Assembly (NCBI GenBank): GCA_021234155.1
Contig: JAJEKV010000019.1
Span: 5,964,284 to 6,028,283, forward strand
Origin: Isoetes taiwanensis
Lineage: Eukaryota; Streptophyta; Lycopodiopsida; Isoetales; Isoetaceae
DNA length: 64,000 nt
Direction of reading: 5' to 3'
Shown in pieces: positions 33,717 through 44,435 of the stretch. The translations under genes were made by a program, and so were the position numbers. Each line of letters starts with the position of its first letter. Position 1 is the first letter of the stretch. The notes beneath the pieces were generated by a model. It saw only the letters and a list, made by a program, of their open reading frames with translations, was not told the origin of the DNA and made no database searches.

Positions 33717-33878
33717 GAGCTGCACAATCACATCGTCGTTAGTGTAAGAACTGAACTGACCAGGAAATTCCTGTACTACTTGGATGAATCTTGGCATAAT
33801 TTGTCAATTGAGGATGCATATGTTAAGGAGATCCTTTTCTTTAACCTCCCTCCTTCGTTTCAAGTGCTAATTGGACCT

Positions 33879-36821
33879 ATGGGTGAAACTGTGGCACAGC
33901 TTCACTCTTGTGCTAGCTTATGTGATGATGATGACTCCATCTTTCAGAGTATCATAGAGGAGGGATGCTGGACAAGCTTTGAGCATTTCTATTCTCAAGT
34001 TTCACATATCATTCGCCAGATTGAAGGTATTGCAGGTGGGGTTAAAGTCAACTTTCACCAGTGTAAGCTCCTTACCCAAAGATGTTCCATGATACGTCAA
34101 TGGTTAATCATGTGCTTCAATCTAGAAAAGAAAATTAAAGAGTCATTGTATGGAATGCTGGAGCTCATAAACGTCTTGCAAAGAGCTAAGAATTTAATAA
34201 CGGATTGCACATTTCTGGAGACTGTATTCTTAGATAAAACGGCAGAATTTGCTGATATAATTAATGGCATCAACTCATGTCTGAAGCTACTGCCTAATAA
34301 TCTTTTTGTCAGTAAGGAGACTGATGAGAAAATGCTTATTCAAGAGGAAGTTTCAAATCAGGCAGAGACAGATAGAAAGTCGCTAAAAACTCACATATGT
34401 GATAAAAAGCTGCTCAAAGCGCTTGATAAACGAAACCAAACAAAGGGTCGTCTTGATCCAGAGTATCTGATAATTGAGCATGAACAGGTGTTGGGAAGTG
34501 GCAGGTTGGGTAATGTTTGCAAAGGGAAGTGGTTTGGAATGGCTGTGGCAGTCAAGGCATTTCGAAACAGGGATAAAAGTCATGAAATAGAATTTCAAGA
34601 GATTGGAGGACAGGATAGAATTCATCCCCATGTTTTACAAACAATTGGATATTGTCCAAAGGGGGACATAACTTACTATGTGAAGGAGCTCATGGAAACG
34701 GATTTGAGAAAAATTATTAAGCCTAAAAAGGATAAACCAAAAAATCCAATTCCACAAATCAAAGCCATAGATATAATGTTACAGATTGCCAAAGCCATGT
34801 ACTGGCTACATGAAAAGGAAGTTGTACATGGTGATCTAAAGTTATCAAACATACTTATCAAGGGCCTCATAGGGCATGCTAATTATGTTGTGGTCAAGGT
34901 TGACAGGTTCGCGTGGATGGAAGTAAGAGGGAACTTACCTTATATGGCACCAGAAATGTTTTATGAAGAAGTTAAGTATACAAAGGAGATGGATGTGTAC
35001 TCATTTGGGATTTTATGTGCAGAGATATTGACGGGGTTGCAATTTGGACAACAGTTTAAGGGCAATCAACGTTTCCAGATTCCTGAGCTGGTGAGGTCTG
35101 GCAAAAGACCTGATTTGCCATCTGGATGTCCAAGAAGTCTTCATAATATAATCCAGGAATGCTGGAGAGAAAATCCCAATGAACGCCCAAACTTCTCTAC
35201 AATTTGCTCTACTCTGCAGATCCTGAAAGCAGGTGTCTATTCACGATGCAGCATCTTTTTGTCCTCACATTTTCCTAAACCATTGGCACACAAACCACCT
35301 TCCTTTTACAAGTATAAGGATGCTGTGGACTCTATCTCTGATGGTCATGTAGAAGGAATAAATGCCATTCAGGAATGTGGGCATGGTGAATATTCATATG
35401 TTCAAGTGGTCGAAATCATTACCAATATCCAAGACATGGTAAAGGACGCCAAAGTAAATGTCCATCAGTGCAAGTTATTATCTCGGAGGTGCACCCAGCT
35501 CAATGAATGGCTATGTGCCTGCTCTAAGTTAGAGGCAAAAATAAGAGATTCCTTGTATGGAATGTATAAGCTTCAAAATGTACTACATAAAGGTATGTGT
35601 CTCCTAACAGAATGTAGAAACTTAGAGAATGCATTCATAGATAAAACAGCAGAATTTGCCAACATATTTGATAACATCAATTCATGTCTGGAATTACTGA
35701 ACGAGGATGCTTTTGCCATCAATGAAAGTTATGGGAGGATTTCAAATTTAGAAGTGATGGGACAACTGTATGAGGCTGCTTTACAGAATATTCTTGAAGA
35801 AGACATTCCAAATGCAGCCTTTGAAGATAGGTACCAGATGCCCAAGATTCTAAGGGAAAGAGCTTGGATAGCACGGTTCATGCAAGTGTTCCCAAGCCAA
35901 AGATGTTTAGATTTTTGTGACAACTCACATTTACTGATGCAGGCACTTATAGTCAGAAATGAAAGAGGGGGTGTCCTGGATCCGCAATACTTGGAAATTG
36001 AACATGAACAAATACTTGGTCAGGGAGGCTATGGTATGGTTTACAAAGGTAAGTGGTTTAATATGCCTGTGGCAGTGAAGATATTCAAAGATGGGGATTT
36101 AACCCATAATAATGAATTTGAAGTGATGGGAAAAGGCGCTGTAATTCATCCCCATCTGTTACAAATGATTGGGCACTTCCAAAGGGGAAATGTGATTAAC
36201 CATGTCACTGAGCTTCTGAAAACAGACATGAAAAGGCTTATTGAAGAAAGAATGGCAAAAATGTATACTACACCGTTCCCTCTGGGTGCATCCATAGATA
36301 TTCTGTTACAAATTGCCAAAGCCATGGCCCATCTACACAGTCTTAATATTGTCCACCGTGATCTCAAGTTATCCAACATACTTGTAAACATAGAGGACGA
36401 GTATTTTACGATCAAAATAGCTGACTTTGGAGTATCAAGGGTTGGTTTTCAAAGCGAGGCTTCTGACTTGTCTGTGAGAGGATCCATCCCTTATATGGCA
36501 CCAGAACTGTTCTGCGAAGGCAACCCCTTATACAGAAAGAAGGTTGATGTATATTCATTTGGGATATTGTGTGGGGAGGTTTTGACTGGAAAGCAGTTTG
36601 GGGACAATTACAAGAGTCACAGGATTCCAGAGTTGGTGAAAGCAGGTAAAAGACCTGCTTTACCACCATCAGGATGTCCCAAAATTCTGAAAGAGCTAAT
36701 CCAAGACTGCTGGTCAGAAGATCATGCACAGAGGCCAGATTTTGCCACAATTTGCTATGTTCTGCATGCACTACAAAGGGGCTTCTATTCTCATTGTAGT
36801 AGATGTGGACATGCCTCCTGA
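33879..36821 (+). CDS. Tandem MLKL-like pseudokinase-kinase
   Basis: About 980 residues from the first in-frame ATG (33879); the frame is open from 33717, so the N-terminus may be longer by splicing. Order, numbered from a TTG at 33780: a four-helix domain like plant MLKL/DUF1221 (about 80-190, VNFHQCKLLTQRCSMI); kinase 1 (about 235-485); a second helical domain (about 540-640, VNVHQCKLLSRRCTQL); kinase 2 (about 740-995). Kinase 1 keeps VAVKAF but has HGDLKLSN for HRD and DRFA where DFG is expected, so it is a pseudokinase. Kinase 2 is intact: GQGGYGMVYKG, VAVKIF, HRDLKLSN, DFG, APE. It ends in a Cys/His-rich CSRCGHAS tail. The whole gene is a head-to-tail module duplication in one exon. Plant MLKLs and tandem kinases act in immune signalling; that role here is inference. 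Confidence 0.85.
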   Translation: MGETVAQLHSCASLCDDDDSIFQSIIEEGCWTSFEHFYSQVSHIIRQIEGIAGGVKVNFHQCKLLTQRCSMIRQWLIMCFNLEKKIKESLYGMLELINVLQRAKNLITDCTFLETVFLDKTAEFADIINGINSCLKLLPNNLFVSKETDEKMLIQEEVSNQAETDRKSLKTHICDKKLLKALDKRNQTKGRLDPEYLIIEHEQVLGSGRLGNVCKGKWFGMAVAVKAFRNRDKSHEIEFQEIGGQDRIHPHVLQTIGYCPKGDITYYVKELMETDLRKIIKPKKDKPKNPIPQIKAIDIMLQIAKAMYWLHEKEVVHGDLKLSNILIKGLIGHANYVVVKVDRFAWMEVRGNLPYMAPEMFYEEVKYTKEMDVYSFGILCAEILTGLQFGQQFKGNQRFQIPELVRSGKRPDLPSGCPRSLHNIIQECWRENPNERPNFSTICSTLQILKAGVYSRCSIFLSSHFPKPLAHKPPSFYKYKDAVDSISDGHVEGINAIQECGHGEYSYVQVVEIITNIQDMVKDAKVNVHQCKLLSRRCTQLNEWLCACSKLEAKIRDSLYGMYKLQNVLHKGMCLLTECRNLENAFIDKTAEFANIFDNINSCLELLNEDAFAINESYGRISNLEVMGQLYEAALQNILEEDIPNAAFEDRYQMPKILRERAWIARFMQVFPSQRCLDFCDNSHLLMQALIVRNERGGVLDPQYLEIEHEQILGQGGYGMVYKGKWFNMPVAVKIFKDGDLTHNNEFEVMGKGAVIHPHLLQMIGHFQRGNVINHVTELLKTDMKRLIEERMAKMYTTPFPLGASIDILLQIAKAMAHLHSLNIVHRDLKLSNILVNIEDEYFTIKIADFGVSRVGFQSEASDLSVRGSIPYMAPELFCEGNPLYRKKVDVYSFGILCGEVLTGKQFGDNYKSHRIPELVKAGKRPALPPSGCPKILKELIQDCWSEDHAQRPDFATICYVLHALQRGFYSHCSRCGHAS

Positions 36822-37221
36822 TGTGGAGCAGAATCTCGTCTATGAATGAATATTGAATGATCAAGCTCCTATTTGAGCTTTTGCTGCCAAGATGTATAGT
36901 ACATTTATCAAATTGCTAAAAAGGAAAGTTCCATTTAATAAATTTGAACTTTCTTTTTAGTTCGTCGCAAAACGCCCAAAACCAGGAAGACGTACCGAAC
37001 AGGCATTAGGTTCCTACTTAGTAATCCAGTCTCAGCTCATTCAGAACAGGGACCAAGATTTTATATGCTAACTTAGGCATAATCACTCCAGCATCCTTTT
37101 CTAGGTCTTTAGATTCTTGTCGTTCTCCTCTTCTGTATTGTTGATGGTGCATAAGTTGGTTGACAATGACATGATTGGTACACCTTGAGACAAATCTGAC
37201 ATAAAAGTTACACAATACTAG
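36822..37221. other. 3' flank of kinase gene
   Basis: AT-rich. It probably includes the 3' UTR (several AATAAA-like words near 36890-36945). No further gene. Confidence 0.4.
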
Positions 37222-38072
37222 TTCACACAATGTCTTATAATATGGCTGTCCCATTTCACACGACTTTTCACACGACTAGTGTGTCTTATATTTTAAGGCA
37301 TACTATTGGTCCATGTCAACGTTTAAGAAGAACTGGTTTTCACACGGAACCATATAAGACATGTCTCATTTAGGTTCGGGTAGGTTTAAATAGGTTCGAT
37401 AAGGGCAATGGAGTCTTATTTTATACCGGGGGACTTCCCCTGCCATAAAATAAGACACCAATTATTATATTCTATTTTATTCTATTGACCAATCATATTC
37501 AAAATAAAAGGTGGTCTTATTTTGTGATGGTTTTCACACTAGTATTTGTTAGTGTCTCATTTACATAAGACACCATGTAGTGTGAAAACAACTTATATTT
37601 GTGAGTCTTATTTTTTGCTTTGGAGTCACAAATGATGTCTTATATGAAATGGGACAGCCATATTATAAGACATCGTGTGAAAAGGCCCTCCCAAAGCAAA
37701 AAATAAGACACAAATATAAGCTGTTTTCACACTACAGGGTGTCTTATGTAAATAAGACACTAACAAATACTACATAAGACACTAACAAATACTAGTGTGA
37801 AAACCATCACAAAATAAGACCATCTATTATTTTGAATATGACTGGTCAATAGAATAAAATAGAATATAATAAGTGGTGTCTTATTTTATGGTGGGGGAAG
37901 TCCCCCGGTATAAAATAAAACTCCATTGCCCTTATCGAACCTATCCGAACCTACCCGAATCTAAATAAGACATGTCTTATATGGCTCCGTGTGAAAACCA
38001 ATTCTTCTTAAATGTCGACATGGACCAATAGTATGCCTTAAAATATAAAACACACTAGTCGTGTGAAAAGCC
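37222..38072. repeat. Long fold-back element
   Basis: From 37264 (CTTTTCACACGACTAGTGTG) to 38070 the two halves are inverted copies with arms of nearly 400 bp; for example GGCATACTATTGGTCCATG at 37297 and CATGGACCAATAGTATGCC at about 38020-38038. A second, nested inverted pair joins 37224-37256 to the centre (about 37643-37672, TGAAATGGGACAGCC). Recurrent words are ATAAGACA and TGTGAAAA. It would fold into one long RNA hairpin if transcribed. Its ends resemble a MITE, but I see no clean target duplication. Confidence 0.85.
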
Positions 38073-38900
38073 CCTCAATACAAAGTTAAAACTTAAAAAA
38101 TTTACAGATACGCAGGCACATGCTTTTTGAACCTCTTTTAACTTCTTTCTGTGCTGTTTGAAAAGAATGCAACATAAAGGATAGCATTCTGATGATTGAT
38201 ATTCTATAATTTTCCCTTAAAGCTAGCGTAAGACAATTTTGCAGCATGTTCGAAAACTAGAAAATCGTTGCCTCTTTCCAATGCCCATTTTACCTATGCA
38301 AGAATCAAAAGCTATAAGATGTTCCCAGACTTTGGATGAGATAACTCACTTGTCAATTATGTTCTATCTCACTTGTCAGTTATGTTCTAGCATTCGAGAA
38401 TATACTAAATGTGTCTGCCCATTTTTGAAATAACACGTCTTGTTGAGCATGCTCGCGCAACTTATTCAATTCTGTTCAAATTTAAGCTATTGCAATGTTA
38501 ATCTCGAATGTTATCAATATCATGTCAACAACTGAAGCTTTAAGCGAGGGCGCATTTGAAACGCAGAAGAAGAAACAAACTTCATCAAAAAGTGAAGCTT
38601 ATAGCAATATAGAAACGTGGTTCCTTTGTGAATAAAGAAATACCACATAGTCAGTACTGCGTAGTTCCAGCACTAATTATCAATATTGCTGGATGCTTAT
38701 TGAATTTATGTAATGCTGCCATAGTGCATGTTCTTCTTATGTTCATGCTCTGATATATAAATGCTTTCCTATTTTCTATTGAGGAAAGTTGCGTTATCTA
38801 CTTGTTTATGTATCATTTGTATTTACACGGGAGAAGAAGAGCAACTGCAGTAGCCCCTTTGGGAGTATAGCACAGACACAAAGACGTATGTTTGTTTGAT
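38073..38900. other. AT-rich spacer
   Basis: No gene or repeat array seen. Confidence 0.4.
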
Positions 38901-38904
38901 TCCT

Positions 38905-39238
38905 ACCTGCTCATACACATTTAAGAGAAAGGATAGATTTAAGACTCATTTGGCATCTACACATGATATGAAAGATGTGGAAGTCAGTGGTGCTAAAAGG
39001 AGCAGGCCTTGGAAGTCCTGAAGGTCCATTGAGCCCTAACAAGTCAACTGATCTTTGGTACATGCAATGCACCAAAGGCCCAGATTGGAGGTACAAGAAT
39101 GGGCTCAAAAGATATAAAATTCCCTGCACCAAGCATGCATGCTTAGCATTTGCAGATTTGAATAAGGATGGTGAGGTTAGGGAGCAGGAGAAAGCCAAGT
39201 TTATGGCTGATTTTGTGGAGAAGCGAGCATTTGCATAG
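38905..39238 (+). pseudogene. Relic ORF with C2H2-like and EF-hand-like motifs
   Basis: One frame (about 38913-38998) has FKRKDRFKTHLASTHD, spaced like the second half of a C2H2 zinc finger (H...H). After a stop, the next frame (38975-39238) ends FADLNKDGEVREQEK, which fits a 12-residue EF-hand loop (D-x-N-x-D-G-x-V). The two may be a gene fragment spliced or shifted together, or part of the LINE that follows. I do not recognise a known protein. Confidence 0.35.
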
Positions 39239-39244
39239 GGCACA

Positions 39245-40290
39245 CAGAACGAGAAAAAGAATGGCGCAGTATAGATCTAATATTGCTCATGATTGGTTCT
39301 TGGAGGAAACACCCCAATATGATTAGAACATGAAGAAGGAAAACTTGAACAGGAAATTGATGGCATGTTTGAAAGTTGAAGATGAGCCAGGCCTAGAGGC
39401 AACAACACAGGATCCCAGTGGACCTACCCCTCCCAAACAAAAGCTTGCAGCCACAGAACAAGTTGACCAATTTGAAACCATTCTTTTGGTTGAAATCCCA
39501 GAGCATGCAAGAACCATAGCCTGCGTATTTCCATAAGGTTGACAGAATGGATGCACAACGTCTTCCTCCCTGGGCTCTGTTATTGGCACAAGGGCCACAA
39601 CGTCTGAAGAGAGTGTGGCAGGAGCATTGTAGGGATGGTTCGCAAGATGGTCTATAGACTATCAACACATTATGGATATGTCGGATATCGCGGAGCAGGA
39701 GCTGCATTTGAATGAGCGCTTTGCTGCCTCTCTGTGGGATGTGCCCACTCTTGCAAAGCCCAAAACAGAGCACTACCACACACAGGTCAATCCGTCACTT
39801 GAACACGGCCCCCACCAGTATTTGAAGGCACACATCTCCACCAAGAAACGGAGAGCTATAGCTGCAATAAGGACAGGGTCCCACCATCTCCGAATTGAGA
39901 CAGGCCGCTGGGGTACTGATGGAGGACATGGAATCCCCCGGCATGAGAGATTATGCCAGTGCTGTCACATGCAGATAGTAGAAGATGAACACCATGCTCT
40001 ACAGGAATGCCCAGCATATGCACACATCGAGCATCTCATGCCGATCTCAGATGCTCTGAGATAGCAATTCATCAACTGCTGGCTTTGCCAATGGTGGCAC
40101 GTCTTGCGTCCTACATTCTGCAAGTCTCCACCATCAGGAAGTCCTTCACAGCACAGGGAATTTGAGTGCCCAGATAGGGCCTCTCAACGCCTACTACAAG
40201 GGTTTTTCCTCCCACATGGGGGGGTTTTTCATCCCAGTGGTAGAGACACATTGTACAGGGTTTCTGTGGTTTTCTTTTGTGTTTAGAAAC
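39245..40290 (+). pseudogene. LINE ORF2 C-terminal remnant
   Basis: The 39672-40064 frame contains HISTKKRRAIAAIRTGSH and RLCQCCHMQIVEDEHH followed by ALQECPAY: the CxxC...H...C region at the C-terminus of plant LINEs, also seen at about 8738 in the first LINE. Upstream frames (39330-39536) are Pro/Gln-rich and broken. A TTCC repeat follows at 40325. The reverse transcriptase core is absent. Confidence 0.7.
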
Positions 40291-40324
40291 TTTCCGCTAT
40301 ATTGTAAAACCATCTCATAGGCCA

Positions 40325-40352
40325 GTTCCTTCCTTCCTTCCTTCCTTCCTTC
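40325..40352. repeat. (TTCC)n microsatellite
   Basis: About seven TTCC units directly after the LINE remnant, comparable to the TCCC tracts next to the first LINE. Confidence 0.9.
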
Positions 40353-41426
40353 CTCTTCCAGCACCAGCACAGTTCACACCATTCTGACTTTGAGGCCAGA
40401 ATGGACTCCTGAGAAAGGATCTATTGAGCTCCTTCATGAATGGCATAATATGAGGAATGCTAAAAAGAGAAAAGTAGTAGCGTCCAATTACAATTGCCAG
40501 TGGCCATTATATCTCAGGAGTCCAATATGGAAGCAGGAAAAGCAGGGTTCTCCTAGCTATGGCGAGTTTTGTGTAGAGCAAAAGGATATACAACTCTTTG
40601 AAACCCTTGCCTCTGATAAGCCTGAATTAGTGCACAAGTCATGGCTTCATGGCAGTCACATCGAGTACTACTTAATGTAAGCCAATCTTTGCTAGTTTTG
40701 TTTCTTTGTAATTTTTTTTATTATTATTATTTTTTTTTTGGGCCTAAAATGCATGTGTTGGTAGGATCTTGTCCCATACAATCCCTACAGCAGAAGATGC
40801 CAACATTGTTGGTTCAATCTAGCTGTGATGGGGCTGCTCTTGAACAATTTATACATCTAGAGGAACTTGTTGCCTCCTAGATCAGCAGGTAGGCACACTG
40901 ATTCTGAAAAGATCGATTCCATTTCATTTTATTGGCTGCCGATAAATACCAGGTCAGTTTTCGCATGTTAGCCAATGAATTGATACGTCATATGCTTACA
41001 ATCACAAGTGGCTGCAATGCAAGCTTGTAGTGCCTTCAGTCAGTCCACGCCCGTAATTCTGCACTTTGATAGCTCTGCTGGTTTTTATAACCATATATGT
41101 TCCCAATTCACAGTGTAAGTACCATGCTTAATAATTTCTCATGCATTTAGTTATGCAATTTTCATTCTTTACTGTTGCTGGAATCCCCTTTTAGGTTGTT
41201 TGGGGCTTTATTTGCAAGCTGGGGGAATGATAATCCAGCATATATGAATGCAAGAGTCTTCTCAATTAAACACTTACTGATATCCGTGCAAATCTCAAGG
41301 TGAACAAGTGCATTACTAAGCATACAACAGATCAGACGAAAACTGCAAGCTGGAGCATTAAAGTGGAAAAATACTTGTTCCTAGTCTTAATAATTGAATC
41401 TTCTGCCCACAGAAAGCAAAACAAAT
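40353..41426 (+). other. Spacer with unrecognised 96-codon ORF
   Basis: At 40390-40680 the + frame is open, starting MRPEWTPEKGSIELLHEW and ending SWLHGSHIEYYLM. Its composition is that of a folded protein, but I cannot assign it and nothing marks a promoter. The remainder is AT-rich. Confidence 0.3.
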
Positions 41427-41505
41427 TATTAAAAGTTCATACTAAAATGGGCCAAAGGCCAATCATGAAGGGAAGTAAACCTACTTAGGATTGAGAATGA
41501 TCTAT
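41427..41505. repeat. 80-bp direct repeat, left
   Basis: ATTAAAAGTTCATACTAAA through ACTTAGGATTGAGAATGA recurs at 42661-42741, flanking the aspartic protease relic copy A. Confidence 0.75.
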
Positions 41506-42025
41506 TGGATATAACAATCTATAAGACTTATGAGTCATTAAGGATCTTACGCTTCCATTGAATAAAATAGGTGCAGTTATTGTCAAAGACCCAAGCCCCT
41601 GATGGATTCCTTAAGCAATAAAGTTACTTGACCTGTCATTATATACATTTCCCTGAATTTTCCAAACTGAAGACTATGAATGAAGGCCCTAACTATTATC
41701 AAATACTCTCTTGGCAAATTTATTTTGGATTAAGGAGAAAATTTTTGCTGGAGCAAGAAATAATTATTTTTAAGTTGTCATCATGATAATGGTTCTTTTG
41801 CTTCTAGTTCAATGTTTATGTAATGTATGTCATTCAACAATATAAACGATATTGTGATGCTTCCAACACCTAAATAAATAGTATACGTTACAATAATAAA
41901 TAATAAAATGCTATAATAAGATCCTCCAAAATTAAAATATATAACAATAATAATAACAGTAACTGTAACAGTAACAATAACAGTAATGATGATGATAAAT
42001 TTTAAAGTATATCTTTTAATAAAAA

Positions 42026-42660
42026 TCAACATTGCGGAGTTGGTTTCACTTCCGAAGACTCTTCATATACATCAAATCCAAACCTAAAACTTTGCAGCTG
42101 ATGATTTCCTAACACATTATGTTCCTCATGTGCTACAAAAGCTAGACAAGTATGTCCTAAGACATCTACTAGTGTGTTCTTTTATGGGCGTCTCAGTGTA
42201 TATCCATAACGAGAGAAATATATTGCAACTTCAGGATAATACACATCATCTTCAGACGAAAATGCAAAGCAACTATGTCCTGGCATACCAAGAATTCCTT
42301 AAACCTCTCTAGGAGGAGGAAATAAAAGTATAAATGAACTTATCAGTAATATAATACATTAATCGAGTAAAAGTACAACCATTGTTTATACTAAAACCAC
42401 CATCCCCATTGTCTTTCGATCTGAAGTCATCACTTGATATTGACAGAAATTCATTATCGATGCTGATTTGAAGAATAGATATATAATAAAAGTGTAGTAG
42501 AAAATGATTTGTATAAAATGACATGATATTATTGTCATCAAGAAAACTGGGGTCGTTACATATCAGTGTAGAATTTGACTTAGAATTTTTAAAAGGAAGA
42601 CAAAGTGAGAACTCTTGCTTACTAAAATAAGCTCGTTCCACAATTGACAATTCAGTAACA
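42026..42660 (-). pseudogene. Nepenthesin-like aspartic protease relic, copy A
   Basis: The minus strand holds the C-terminal half of a plant A1B aspartic protease. The first frame gives FSKQEFSLCLPF (family FSYCLPS) and a GGFSINNGCTFTRL block where active enzymes have GG.IIDSGT.FT.L. After a shift near 42305, another frame gives GHSCFAFSSEDDVYYPEVAI, then LGHTCLAF and the terminal NVLGNHQLQSFRFGFDVY...C before a stop at 42026-42028. The second catalytic Asp is Asn, and there are in-frame stops, so it is not an active protease. The N-terminal half is missing. Copy B at 60683-61620 is its paralogue. Confidence 0.8.
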
Positions 42661-42741
42661 ATTTATTAAAAGTTCATCCTAAAGAGGTTTAAAGGCCAAT
42701 CACAAAGAGCAGTATACCCACTTAGGATTGAGAATGACCTA
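42661..42741. repeat. 80-bp direct repeat, right
   Basis: Second copy of 41427-41505. Confidence 0.75.
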
Positions 42742-42744
42742 TCA

Positions 42745-44435
42745 CAAGCCCCCCAAAAATGAGTCATTGCCAGTTTTTCAGAACAGTTTTACACAAAATC
42801 ACTATTATAAAGTGATGTTACGTGGGTTAATATGTATGTATACAAGAACCCCGCATGTGTTTTGATTGATTTTGCAATATAACGTTTAAAAAACCCTATA
42901 CAAATGTAAAAGCTAAAGGGGCCCAGGGATTTGAACCCTGCCCTGGTATTTCCATAATATCCAATGATAAAATGACTATTTACATTTATTAAGTTTAGTA
43001 GCAAGCAAACACTTTTGAGTAACTTTTTAAAAGAGATTCAGCTATTTTCAACTATTGCTAAAGAAAGTCATGCAATTGTTAAAAGAGAACTTTGCCTCCA
43101 TTACACATCTATGGCTGTGATATGGTATAGTAAGCCATGCAACCATTTGTGTTGTAGAAGTTTATTTCATAATCTAAAAAAAGAACATCCCTCTTTTTAA
43201 GAATAAAAGTACAATGCAAAATTGACAGAAAACTACTAATATGAACAACTTGAAAAAACACAGTCTGAACATCAAACAAACCACCTTCAAAGGTGCTCAG
43301 CAGAGGATGTGTTCATCCAGACCGTATTAGCACTTATTTGGTTGCTGGCAAATAGAAATCTCATCTACAAGATATGTTATATAAGCTCAAGGTCACTTAC
43401 TACAATGCTACTGCTGCTGTTGTGTATAACATGAGAACCAAATGTACAGCATGCATTCACATTATTTCCTTGAAACCACAAGAACTAGTATGATGTCCTG
43501 GAAAATGGTTATGTCAAGAATTCTAAAGACCAAATCCTATGAGAAAGGCAAATAAAGAAGAGCAAGCTCTCAATTCAAGCAAAAAGCAATATAAATTGTT
43601 TTCCTAAAGAAGGGGATAACATACTAGCTTTCCAACAATAGTAGAACCATTAAAGACAACCTTGCCAACAGAGGAGACAAGAGCTTCACATAACTATAGA
43701 ACAATATATAAGCTGAAAAATGGAACTCATAAATTTTACAAAGACATGTTTGAAGACAAAGCCAACAATATAGCAAGTTAGAATGCTGCAAAACACATTT
43801 AGAAGTTCTTCAAACAAAACATTAATCTTCAAGAAGAAGATTCAATAACCACAACAGACTAACGGAAGACATGGTAGAATAGCAAGGATTCCAGACCATA
43901 CTTTGGAAGGATTAGAATATGAAACTTAGTCTATATGACAGATTTCGTTGAGCAAATACCCTACAAAAGGTGCCCCATATATCATAATATCATAAATGGC
44001 GAGCTGTTATCAAGTATCCCACATCCCCATCATACTGCTATATGTCAAACTAAATATGTCTATGCATCAGTATATGCCTCACCAGCAATCACGTGACAAC
44101 AAGATCTGCAGGCGCTCCAACAGCAAGACGAGCAGCTTAAATTATCCACAGATATAGAAGCAGCCAGGCCAACCGGCAATTTCACATTCAGAAACCTTCA
44201 GAAAAATTAACAAAAATATTGAACAAACTTGGTTTGAAGTAAAAAATATTAAATTGATATCAATCAACAAAGAGCTTGTATGCCAACCAACAAATACTGC
44301 ATTTCGGAACTTCAAAGGTAAACCCATATACAGACGAGCAGATATCTATAGCAGGAAAACTGAGAGAAGCAAAACCTATTAAAAAAAAACAAATAAGATG
44401 GCAAAGAATTATCCCATCTCTTTCAGCTTGGTGTC
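42745..44435. other. Spacer up to the chromovirus
   Basis: AT-rich, no gene recognised. At about 42914-42945, minus strand, GCAGGGTTCAAATCCCTG folds like a tRNA T-arm with a short CCAGGG/CCCTGG extension, but no D-arm or acceptor partner exists upstream. Confidence 0.4.

Noticed and set aside
42914-42945. A tRNA gene on the minus strand
   Set aside because: Only a T-arm-like hairpin exists; no D-arm, anticodon arm or 5' acceptor strand can be found at the right distance.
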